NCBI GenBank assembly: GCA_024529925.1
Contig: JAFEUB010001017.1
Location: 1,601,001 to 1,665,000 of the forward strand
Reading direction: 5' to 3'
Length of the DNA stretch: 64,000 nt
Source of the DNA: Ophthalmolycus amberensis
Taxonomy: Eukaryota; Chordata; Actinopteri; Perciformes; Zoarcidae
Within the stretch, counting starts at the first letter, position 1. Each line of letters begins with the position of its first letter. Below are positions 34,501 to 44,105 of the stretch, piece by piece. The position numbers and the translations under genes are program-made. Below the pieces are notes generated by a model. The model did not search any database, was not told the origin of the DNA, and saw nothing but the letters and a program-made list of their open reading frames with translations.

Positions 34501-36160
34501 ATCAAAAAATCTCAGTATATTATAAACTTAGTTTATTAGGCCGGGAAAGGTCATAGAATATAATAAAGTCATAGTATAGGTCTATAAAAAAGGTATTAAA
34601 CACTCGGTAAAAAAAAAAATATTATAAATATAGTAAATAATAAATGTCATAATATAGCATGTCATAAATATGTCATAGTATAGTGTACCATAAAATGTAA
34701 CTAAGGAGTCGGTGACAAATCTAGTATAGTATGCCATAAAACAGTGAATGTATAGTATGTCATGAAGACAAATCATGTCCAGAAACAGTCATAGTACAGC
34801 ATACGATAAAAACAACAAAAAGTCATAAAACGGTGATTGTTAAGGCTCGACGAGTAAACCCAAGTCCAGACACAAAGACAGGAAGCCGATGGTAAGTTAG
34901 AAGGTGGCTTTATTTGCGTTGGGGCTGGTTGGTGAGTTGTGCTGAAGGTGGTTCAGCAGAGAGTTGAACCAGAGAGGAAGGCCACCAGAGAGTTGATGCT
35001 TGGCAGACCAGGAACGGAGGCCTGAGTCAGGTCACTGCAGGCACAGGGAAACAGGTTTCAGAAAAATACTGACGGAACAGTAGCAAGAAGTAAACAACCG
35101 CCGAGTCTACGATATGTCAGTCATTAAAAAGCCAAAGTTTTGTTAAGCAAAAAAAGTAAAATAAATCATAATATAATATGGGAATGGGTCACAGTATGTT
35201 GTAAAAAAGCCATAAAGTAATTTCACAGCTTTCACCATCGTGGGTTATTCTAAAATATTTCTTCCTGTTTTATTTTTTAAGTTGAGCATCCCGCCGTTGC
35301 TCTGTAGAGTTTCGGTTAACTTCCTTCTTGTCATTTCTGTAACAACGTTTTGTAATTAAAAAGTCTTCAGCCTAAATCTGAATCTGGGTCCAGCTCATCT
35401 GTTCTGCTTCAGCAGTTGTGACAATAGCATGTCGGGAAAAAAACACATAAAAAAGCCATTGTATGGGTTTATGTGGGAAAAAAACTTTATGTCGATGAAA
35501 AAGTAATAAGTCATGATCTAGTATACAGTATATCAAAAGAAAGCCAGAAAAGGTCATAGTATAGTATGTTGGAAAAGTTTTTAAAAATTCATAGTATGTC
35601 AAAAAAAATCATTATAGTATGTTCAAAAAGGAAAGAAAATCGTATAATACGGCAAGAGGAAAGAAATCATAGTATGTTAAAAAAGGGAACAAAATCATAG
35701 TATAGTATGTCAGAAAAAGCTTTGAAAATGTCTTGGTATACTATGTCGCACAAAGTTAAAGTATAGTACGGCGGAAAAAGTTTTTAAAAAGTCATAGTAT
35801 GTCGGAAAAAGTAAGAAAAGTCACACTATAGTATGTCAAAAAAGTAATACTATAAATAAATGTAAGTCATAGCATGGTACGTCGAAAAAAAGGCCATAAA
35901 ATAATCGACAAAAGTAGTATTATAACATCATGTCAATTAAGTGTCAAAATAGTAATAGTAGGCTATGTTGAAAAAAGCAATAGTATCGTATGTAGAAATA
36001 AATGTTATTATAGTATGTTGAAAAAAAGGCATTAAAATATAGCATCATGCGTTGAAAAAAAAAGTATGTCAAAAAAGTAATAATATAGAATGTTGAAAAA
36101 AAGTCACGCTGTATGTCAAAAAACAGTGATAGTATAGTATGTGAAGATATCGCCATAGTA
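34500..36160. repeat. degenerate tandem array of a GTCATAGTATAGTATGTC-like unit
   Basis: Dozens of imperfect copies of a roughly 20-30 bp motif with consensus close to AAAAAGTCATAGTATAGTATGTC, spaced irregularly by A-rich linkers. A roughly 270-bp non-array insert (34840-35110) interrupts it. The same motif resumes at 39360-39770. Confidence 0.8.
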
Positions 36161-36169
36161 TAGCAACTC

Positions 36170-36935
36170 AACAGGGAGACAAACGAGCAGGCTGCTGAGA
36201 AAAGCAACTTATTCGCAAAAAGCCAGAATTCAGCACCTTCAAAAGACAACCGAGAGCACAGCACCAGGGACACCAAGTGCATGAGAGGACGACAAGAACT
36301 ACTTTCTACCATTCTACCAGCTGTATGCAACAACACTGGTAGGGTACGCCACAACCCCAGTCTATACCTTTAGAGTGGCAGAGGAGAACGAGACGAGAGA
36401 CCAGGACCTGCACAGTTAACATTTCAACAGCAAAGCGGTGGAAGACCACCAGAGCAACACCAGATTCAACATAAACCACAAAATGTTGCCCACCCAAGGG
36501 AAAGAGTCTCTTTCTCGATGGCAGAATAATCTAACTGGATGAACTTGAGCTGCTTCTTGGTGGTGGGCACTAGATAACGCTCAATCACAGTCACCTTCGC
36601 CTGTAGTGGGGCAACTACCTTCCCGAGGTGACGGTAGCTTTTGCTTACTTACACTCGGCCAAGTTCACTACGTCATAAAAAGGTACACAACCCAGCCGTC
36701 CAGCCCAGACAAACATTCGTTAGAAGCTGGAAGGACACGAGAGAAGACACCAAATGAGATTATGAGAGCAGACACGTTGCTAGGTGGTACTTCTCAATTT
36801 CCTTTGGGTAAATCAAATTGAATGACAAAGTGAGCTGAGCCCACCTGATCCACACAGTCTTCTGTGCGTGGCTGTGAATAAGCATCTGCTTTAGTTACGG
36901 CATTTACCTTACGATAATCTGTACAGAAAAACGAG
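36170..36935 (-). pseudogene. Ty3/Gypsy retrotransposon pol relic
   Basis: Reading the minus strand from 36935: FCTDYRKVNAVTKADAYSQP, then VIQFDLPKG, match the gypsy reverse-transcriptase block (usually CVDYRKLNAVTKPDSYPLPR ... KLDLLKGYW). Further on, LVPTTKKQLKF and DYSAIEKETLSL with QHFVVYVESGVALVVF match the segment after RT and the RNase H start. The catalytic middle is deleted and stops and shifts are frequent. No LTRs identified. Confidence 0.7.
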
Positions 36936-36965
36936 GATTATTGCCGGGAAATTATTGTGTTGACA

Positions 36966-37060
36966 CTAGTGGTGGGGGAAAAAATCGATACAGCATAGTA
37001 TCGCGATATTTTGCGTGGCGGTATTGTATCGATACACGGACGCCAAGTATCAATGTTTTA
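36966..37060. repeat. AT-rich MITE-like fragment with TATCG inverted motifs
   Basis: AAAATCGATACAGCATAGTA and TATCGCGATATTTTGCGTGG, then ATTGTATCGATACACGGACG, form repeated ATCGATAC/GTATCGAT palindromes. This block resembles a widespread fish DNA-repeat sequence as I recall it. Ends not defined. Confidence 0.45.
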
Positions 37061-37199
37061 TTATATAAACTATTAAAAAAATATATATCTATATTGTTGG
37101 GAAACGTAAAGGAGCGTGTTTGGGTTATCAGCATCGAAGAAACTAAATTCTTGACATCAATAGAATTATTGATGTAAGTAACAATTATTAATGATTATT

Positions 37200-37526
37200 A
37201 ATAACAACGGGGCACCACCCTGCGAACAGGGACCAATAACCAAACGATAAAACTAAGTCTCATAATTCGTAGTCACTCACAATGTCAGTAGTCTGAGTAC
37301 TATTACACATTCAGAGTGAACGTGAAGGTTTAAGTTCGAGCACAGACCACATATACAGTTATTATCACAATACGCATGCACAAAGTAATCACAGACAGCT
37401 GCTCTTTAAAATATAACAGAGTTTATTACGTTCTAATACTAATGATCTAGTCAACTAATATCTAAACTAACAACAACTATACATTCATGAGCACGCTATC
37501 TAAAATCAACAGACTATTGAAAAGAG

Positions 37527-37561
<35 letters not shown>

Positions 37562-38800
37562 AGCAAAGGGGGGGGGGGGGGGGAGTGAGGGAACAGCTCA
37601 GTGACATGTGACGTAGTTAGGACGTGGTGACGTCTCTCATGCGCGGGACCCAAAATGGCGGAGAGCCAACAGGAGTCTACATGTGCTGGTAGCTGTTTAA
37701 CACGTAGCTAGATTAGCTCAAAGCTATATGTGTGTGTGAGTTAGTAAAAGGGAAAGGAACAAAACAAAATGAAATAAAACAAGCGATTACGATCCTCTGC
37801 GCCGCGCGGGAGTACGGAAGATTGCTCTCTCAGCCAGGGGAGCAAGAACAGCGACTCTTTGTCTCAGCCGGCGGTTCTGACCTCCTGAACTGAGGAGAAG
37901 CAGCTTCGACCTCACTAGGCGGCTCGCTCAACACAGATCACAGTAGCATGGAATACACGCTACTTCTACACAACCACAACGATCTCAGCGATCGTTAGTG
38001 TCGGCGATTATTAAGCATACACCACGTTATAAAAATGAACAGTACTTTAAGCACACAAAACAAGATAAAATAAACACAAATGAACTCTCTCTAACTCTGC
38101 CCAGACTCTATTTTGCCTTACGGTACGATGCAATCGTGGTGATTGAGGGGAGTTCTTCTGGGCTTCCGTGGGCTCGGGCAGCACAGCTGCGGGAGGTATG
38201 CTCTCGGTGAGAGAGGATCGCTGTCGTCTGGATAAGGGAGTTTCGTGTCCTTATGGCCGGAGTAGACGAGGCGTTTGGTGGAGAGTGAAGAGTGGAAATT
38301 CTCGGTCTCTCGTTCTGAAGAAGTCTGCTTCTTCACTTCTGCAGGATTAAACGGGTTCGCTTCGTGGATGCGAACAAAGATAAAATCGACAGTTTGGTGA
38401 ATTCGGCCAGCGAATATAACTGTGAAACCTAGGATTTTGGTTAAAAGGAGGAACAACGTTGCTGCGTGCCTCCTTCTACCCCGGCGGGATCGGTGGAAAA
38501 GCATTTTGATGGGAGCTGCAGGCAGTTTTGTAGAACAGTGGCTGAACTACAGGGGTCCTGGGGTGTCTTGGCTCTCGGCCAATGAGATTGCAGCGGTGCA
38601 TTCAGGTGACTTCAGGAACGCATTGTTTTTGGGGGGGGGGAAATTCACACCCTAATGTGAAATTCCTTCAGAGGAGGTTTGGTGCTCATCAAACCACAAT
38701 CAGGATGAAACCTTTGCTTGCAAAAGGGGAGACCTGATTCTTTGTTTCATAGAACATGTTGAAGCCATATAGTCAGAGCCCAACAACATTTACGAGAAAA
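37200..38800. repeat. unclassified repeat-like segment inside the array island
   Basis: GC-richer sequence with GT microsatellite (37529-37557), poly-G runs (37568-37583, 38630-38640) and many short overlapping frames, none with a known domain. It resembles high-copy percomorph sequence to my eye, but no terminal repeats or coding motifs identify a class. Confidence 0.35.
37529..37583. repeat. GT microsatellite followed by a 16-base G run
   Basis: GT dinucleotide run at 37529-37557 and poly-G at 37568-37583. Confidence 0.95.
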
Positions 38801-39345
38801 ATAAAATCAATTGCTTTTTCAGTCCACTAGATGGTGCTGAGTTATTTTCTGGTGAGGTCAGGAAAGGTCCCAAGACAAACTTGCGCACGCATAACACACG
38901 AGCCCGGTAAAGCAACCATAACCTGCACCTACCTGCAGCCTTGGACATCAACGCTGACACCGGGTTCGACAAGGACCGGAGGAACCACCACACGTCACGA
39001 GCCCCTCTCCGTCAGATGTCTGCAACAAAACAGAGACACCAACGAACTGGCTGCTATAAGAAAAGCTATTTATTTGCAAAAAGCATTGGTAAAAACAACC
39101 GCAACGTGAACGTTATCAGTAGTGAAGTGCATGTACGGGTGTGTGGGAAGAAACGGAACACAAACCGAAGAAACGGTGTCATCTTCCCCAAAGAGCGCGA
39201 GGTTTCAGAAAGAGGGAACAACACCGGCACAGGTGTGGCTCGTGCAGCTGATTACCCTCCATCCAGGTCTGCAGCAGACAATCTGGAGCAAGCAACAGGG
39301 ACTCCTGGTGCATGGGAGGAATCGATTAGTTACAATAGTGTGCAC
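38800..39345. other. non-coding inside the array island
   Basis: Right-hand part of the island between the two array halves. Open frames at 38831-39433 overlap in different frames and carry no family motif. The text around 39057-39075 (GCTATTTATTTGCAAAAAGC) resembles 36206-36223 (GCAACTTATTCGCAAAAAGC), hinting at related retroelement ends. Confidence 0.35.
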
Positions 39346-39349
39346 AAAA

Positions 39350-39770
39350 AAAAAATATATATGTATTAGTACAGTGTATCAAAATGATGTTGAAAAGTTA
39401 AGATACAGAATGTCAAAAAGAGTCATACTGTAGTGTAGCTAATCAAAATGTCATAAAAATATCATTAAGGTCGTTAAAGTAATTCTAGAATGTTGTGTGT
39501 GATGAAAAGTTATGTCTATAAAAACTAAACAAATAGCCATAGTATGTCAAAAAGTCAGAAGTAGTATATATCACAAAAGCCATTAAAGCATAATGTCGAA
39601 AGAAAGCCATAATACAGTATGTCTTAAAAAGGTCATAAAAGGTTTTGTATACAAGTATTAGTTATACTATATGGACGAGTATAGTATGTCTAAAGGTAAA
39701 AAAGCCACAGTATAGTATATGTGAAATACGTGAGGCAGAAGTCGTAGTATAGTATGAAAAGTCCTGTTTG
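39350..39770. repeat. second half of the GTCATAGTATAGTATGTC-like array
   Basis: Same degenerate motif as at 34500-36160 (CATAGTATGTCAAAAAGTCA, ACAGTATGTCTTAAAAAGGT), in the same orientation. Confidence 0.75.
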
Positions 39771-39817
39771 GTCTGCAGAACATGTCGGGGAGAGTCAACC
39801 TTGTACAGTCGCTGTAG

Positions 39818-40825
39818 ATGATCAAATATGAACTCTTAATGATCTTAAATGATGAAGCCTCGATGAAGACCAACGTCAGTTATGGAGTTCCACAAGGTTC
39901 TGTGCTTGGACCAATCTTGTTCACCTTATATATGCTTCCTTTAGGCAATATTATCAGAAAACACTCTATAACCTTTCATTGTTATGCAGATGATCCTCAA
40001 TTATATATATCGATCAAACCAGACGAAACCAACCAGCTTGCTAAACTGCAAGCGTGTCTTAAGGACATAAAAACCTGGATGACCTGCAACTTCCTGATGT
40101 TAAACTCAGACAAAACTGAAGTTATTCTACTCGGCCCAGAACACCTCCGAAATCAGTTCTCTAATGATATAGTTTCTCTAGATGGCATTGCGCTGGCATC
40201 CAGCAGCACCGTCAAGAATCTTGGAGTTACCTTTGATCAGGATTTGTCTTTCAACTCTCAGATAAAACTTATTTCTCGGACTGCCTTTTTTCACCTACGT
40301 AATATTTCAAAAATCAGGCACATCCTTTCTCAAAGCGATGCAGAGAAATTAGTTCATGCATTTGTTACCTCTAGGCTAGATTACTGCAATTCCTTATTTT
40401 CAGGCTGCTCTAATAAGTCTCTTAAATCTCTCCAGTTGATCCAGAATGCTGCAGCTCGTGTACTAACAAGAACTAAGAGGAGAGATCATATTACTCCTGT
40501 ATTAGCTTCTCTGCACTGGCTCCCTGTAAAATCTAGAATAGAATTTAAAATCCTTTTACTTACCTACAAAGCCCGAATTGGTCAGGCTCCATCATATCTT
40601 AAAGAGCTTATAGTACCATACTGCCCTACTAGAGAGCTGCGATCCAGTGATTCAGGGTTACTTGTGGTTCCTAGAGTCTTAAAAAGTAGGATGGGAGCCA
40701 GAGCCTTCAGTTATCAAGCTCCTCTTCTGTGGAACCAGCTTCCCGTTTCAGTCCGGGGGGCAGACACACTCACCACATTTAAGAGTAGGCTTAAGACTTT
40801 CCTCTTTGATAGTGCTTATAGTTAG
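39818..40825 (+). CDS. LINE reverse-transcriptase C-terminal part (335 codons, intact)
   Basis: Opens just upstream of YGVPQGSVLGPILFTLYM (RT motif B') and contains HCYADD, the catalytic C motif. Then come FLMLNSDKTEVILLGP, the palm/thumb stretch VTSRLDYCNSLFSGC with IQNAAARVLTRTKRRDHITP and LHWLPVKSRIEFKILLLTYK, and the end WNQLPVSVRGADTLTTFKSR. The endonuclease and RT N-terminal half are absent, so this cannot be an active enzyme. The ATG at 39818 is probably incidental. No stops over 1 kb implies a young copy. Confidence 0.85.
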   Translation: MIKYELLMILNDEASMKTNVSYGVPQGSVLGPILFTLYMLPLGNIIRKHSITFHCYADDPQLYISIKPDETNQLAKLQACLKDIKTWMTCNFLMLNSDKTEVILLGPEHLRNQFSNDIVSLDGIALASSSTVKNLGVTFDQDLSFNSQIKLISRTAFFHLRNISKIRHILSQSDAEKLVHAFVTSRLDYCNSLFSGCSNKSLKSLQLIQNAAARVLTRTKRRDHITPVLASLHWLPVKSRIEFKILLLTYKARIGQAPSYLKELIVPYCPTRELRSSDSGLLVVPRVLKSRMGARAFSYQAPLLWNQLPVSVRGADTLTTFKSRLKTFLFDSAYS

Positions 40826-40980
40826 GGCTGGCTCTGGCTTGCCTTGGACCGGCCCATGGACAAACTGGTAAAGGCAAAAACTACAGGGGGACTTCCTACA
40901 CTGAGCACCTCTCTCCTCCTCTTCTTCACCTCCGTCTGTATGCATTGATGTCCCATTAATGCTCATTACTAACTTTACTT

Positions 40981-41370
40981 CTTCCCCGGAGTATTTGTGC
41001 TTTCTCGCCTCACAGGATGACCGCAGTTTTATCTGGACACTGGTTCTTCAACCAGCCATGGCCCTGCTGACACCTACTACGATCTTCATTATTAACATTA
41101 TTAATCCTATTACCGATACCATTAATGCACAGTACTGATTTTGTCTCTTCCCCGGAGTCCTTGTGCTTCCTCTCCTCACAGGTTTCCATGGAGCATGGTT
41201 TCATCTGGACCCTGGTCCTTCCTCCTACCATGGCCCTGCTGACTCCAACTGCTAATATCACTTTTATTATTACTCACATTACTATTTCATATTACCGATA
41301 TCATTAATGCACATTATTGACCTGCTTCTTCACCAGAGTCTCTGTGCTTTCTCGCCTCACAGGTTCCTGT
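40981..41370. repeat. tandem units in the LINE 3' UTR
   Basis: Three units, each starting near CTTCCCCGGAGT...GTGCTTTCTCGCCTCACAGG, at 40981, 41147 and 41328 (spacings 166 and 181 bp). Two of them end in ATTAATGCACA-type sequence. Confidence 0.8.
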
Positions 41371-42099
41371 GTATCCGGGTTTACCTGGACCAGGTGTTGC
41401 CTCCTGTCGTGGTTGTGTCATACATTGAATGTGCTGTAATTACATTGAATGTGTTGTAATTCACTATCCTGTTCTACACATGACATCATTGCACTTCTGT
41501 CCATCCTGGGAGAGGGATCCCTCCTCTCTTGCTCTCCCACAGGTTTCTTCCTCTTTCCTCCCCGTTAAAGGGTTTTTTTGGGGAGTTTTTCCTGTTCTGA
41601 TGTGAGGGTTCCGGGACAAGAGGATGTCAAATGTGTACATATTGTAAAGCCCTCTGAGGCAAATTTGTAATTTGTGATTTTGGGCTATACAAAAATAAAT
41701 TGAATTGAATTGAATTGAATTAATATCTGTGATTTACTGGAGTCGATTGTAATTTAATGAAAAATTGCACGCAAACAAAATGATGCTAGCTTGGTGCAAT
41801 ATTTGTACACTTGAGTTGTGGTTGCTTGGACATAGCCATTAATGACGATCATACGGTCTATGCATTTACTGAATTAAAACTGAAACTAGTTAAAACTCTG
41901 AACTACTATTTTACTATGAATCAACCTACCTAGTGTTCTCTTGATTATTGATGTTTGGTCTCTAAAATGTCAGCAAATTGTACACAAAAAAAGCCCATCA
42001 CAATTTAACAGAGCTCATGGTGACGATTAGTCAAACCAACACCAAATATATTCTGTTCATCATCACATAAGTATACGAAAACCAGAAAATCATTTGAAG

Positions 42100-42971
42100 C
42101 TGAACCGGGGACGTTTTTCTATTTTTGCTTAAAATTTGGTAAAATCAAATATAAAAAAATGTTGCCAATTCATTTTCTGTTGATCGATTATATTTTTCAG
42201 GTTGAATTATAATGTGTTTTAATATGGGAAATGTGGCGCCCACAATATTAAATGTGACGAATAATAAACGACAGAATAGATAAATAACACAAATTTCATA
42301 TGGACGTACTAAACGGGATCGACCACAGTCCACTTTAAATACGTTATCGTTGTTTAACTGACAAAAATACAGTGACACCACTTTAATGTTTGGAAACAAA
42401 TTTTTACTGATACAGTTCAGAATATTGATACAGCAATGTAAAGCTACCATAATGCACATACCTATGGACTTATGAATCATAATGGGCACTAGATGGATTA
42501 TAATAAATAGTTGAACACAACAGCTGTACACAGAAACATTGCCCAATAATCCATAGAAATGTACATATACCAGTACAACATTTAGAATCCCAAAAATTGA
42601 ATTTACAAATGACAAATCCTCCAAAATTAAATTGATATCCTCCATTTTTATGCCTCTCTTTACTTCTGTCTTTCTCTTTTTTAAATAAACAAGCAACTAC
42701 TGAATTTATAAGGAATTATGTACAGGTTCCTAAACAAGAAACTCCATAAAGGCACAATTGTCTATACAACATGTACAAAAAAAGAAATTGTCTGGAGAAA
42801 TAAAAATGATTGGTCATTATTATAATTTCATGATTGCACGTACAATATGAATGTCAGCATCTGTGCTTTGAAAGGTGATTTGCAACGAAACAAACCCCCT
42901 GAAAAGTGTTTTCAGTCTTACAAAGTGACAATTACAAAAAGAGAACAAGAAGAGCTTTCCGTGTGGGGTTT
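42100..42971 (-). other. hivep1: probable hivep1 3' UTR
   Basis: AT-rich non-coding sequence directly downstream of the hivep1 stop. No canonical AATAAA was seen on the minus strand here. The variant ATTAAA occurs near 42380 and 42216, either of which could be the poly(A) signal. A 183-codon open frame at 42145-42696 is AT-rich with no recognisable domain, so I do not call it a gene. The 3' end is not defined by the sequence alone. Confidence 0.45.
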
Positions 42972-44105
42972 TCAGGTGGCAATGACCAGTCTGTCTTCAT
43001 CATCACTGGATACCTCATTATAGTCATTATTTACCCTCTGCCAGCTGGGCACTGGTGGTGGTCTAGGAGGTGCAGGATCACTAGCTCCCTCAACTGGTGA
43101 CTCCTTAGCACTGTCTGCTCTTCTCTCAGGGGCTGGTGATCGATGCTGCCGTGGGGATTTATCCCTTTCTCGCCTCTCAACGGTCTGTGTGAGCTCTGCT
43201 CTGCTGCTGCTACTGCTGCCTCCGGGGCTAGCTCTGCTGCCCGAGGCCACTTCTGGACAGCTGCTGACCTTAAACGGGCCGGTCGGGGAGGCAGACATGC
43301 AGCTCCGTAAAGAACCAAGCCAATGTTCACTGTGAGACGGCTGAGCTCCCGGAGCTTCGGGGCTGCACTGCCTCTCTGACAACCCAGGGAGAGGCCTAAG
43401 TGTGGAGAGGGGGCTGAGAGAGGGAATGATGGCAGGCAGGGCGATGTTAACTATCTGCAGACCCGGGACGTGTGTCTGCCGGCAGGTGCTGCTTTGGGAG
43501 GTGGGGTTGGCAGCTAACACCTGCAGCCCGAGGGTGGCATTGAGGGTGAGCCCTTGCTGGGGCAGCAGCTGTGTGGATGCCAGGCCTGTGTTTGTGAGCC
43601 CCATGAGGTTTAGTGTCTCCAGACATACTGGCTGTATTGTTTGAGCCTGCAGGCCAGTGACCTGCCCTAAGGGGAAGCAGGGCAGCACACTACTGATTGG
43701 TTCCTGCACCACAAGTGGCTGGGTTTGCGAGCCCTCCGGATGGGGTGGAGTGTTGAGAGCTGGTAACGGGCTTGTGTTCCTGTGAATGACGCTCACTGCT
43801 GGGATGGTGAGCTGGACGGGGCCCGCCTGGATCGGTACGAAGGTGGAGTAAGCTGCCAGGCCAGCGGGCACCAGCTGGATTCCCCCAATCGGGACCATGC
43901 TGTAAGAGGAGCGAGCCGGCTGCTGGGAGTGCAGGGGCAGGTGACTGAACAGGTGCGTCTGGGTCGCTGTTCCTGGCGTTTGGGATAGACCCTGTGGGGG
44001 AAGGTGCACGAGGCCTTGAGAAGCATAAGAGGAAGTCTGAGTGCTGCGGTTCACGGGTATGCCCGATTCGCTGGTTGCCACAGCGGGAGGTGCCGAGGAG
44101 GTGTT
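42972..44105 (-). CDS. hivep1: hivep1 last coding exon and stop
   Basis: A 1134-nt coding part of the terminal exon. The acceptor ctctttccacag lies just before 44105. Phase 0 entry reads NTSSAPPAVATSESGIPV. It contains THLFSHLPLHSQQPARSSYS and MVPIGGIQLVPAGLAAYSTF, then PVQLTIPAVSVIHR, all hallmarks of the HIVEP1 C-terminus. It ends EVSSDDEDRLVIAT and a stop at 42972. An in-frame GTG at 44081 is an internal valine, not a start. Confidence 0.95.
   Translation of the reverse strand, partial: NTSSAPPAVATSESGIPVNRSTQTSSYASQGLVHLPPQGLSQTPGTATQTHLFSHLPLHSQQPARSSYSMVPIGGIQLVPAGLAAYSTFVPIQAGPVQLTIPAVSVIHRNTSPLPALNTPPHPEGSQTQPLVVQEPISSVLPCFPLGQVTGLQAQTIQPVCLETLNLMGLTNTGLASTQLLPQQGLTLNATLGLQVLAANPTSQSSTCRQTHVPGLQIVNIALPAIIPSLSPLSTLRPLPGLSERQCSPEAPGAQPSHSEHWLGSLRSCMSASPTGPFKVSSCPEVASGSRASPGGSSSSSRAELTQTVERRERDKSPRQHRSPAPERRADSAKESPVEGASDPAPPRPPPVPSWQRVNNDYNEVSSDDEDRLVIAT

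Larger units (their letters stand above)
39818..41720 (+). mobile_element. L2-type LINE, 5'-truncated
   Basis: Non-LTR retrotransposon 3' half: the reverse-transcriptase tail frame (39818-40825), a roughly 0.9-kb 3' UTR and a terminal tandem tail of ATTGA units (about 41699-41720) typical of L2/Maui elements in fish. GGGCTATACAAAAATAAATT precedes the tail. The 3' UTR contains three partial tandem units. The 5' side is cut inside the RT domain, as usual for incomplete reverse transcription. The clade is inferred from the tail and from protein blocks; Rex1-type is the alternative. Confidence 0.8.

Noticed and set aside
34500..36160. Possible CRISPR-like array
   Set aside because: Units are degenerate, A-rich, irregularly spaced and lack uniform spacers, in a vertebrate genome.
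42145..42696. 183-codon open frame on the minus strand in the hivep1 3' UTR
   Set aside because: AT-rich, rich in Ile/Phe/Cys from base composition, and no recognisable family.
42972..44081. hivep1 last exon starting as a separate gene at 44081
   Set aside because: The apparent start is GTG, an internal valine. The exon continues upstream to a splice acceptor at 44105.
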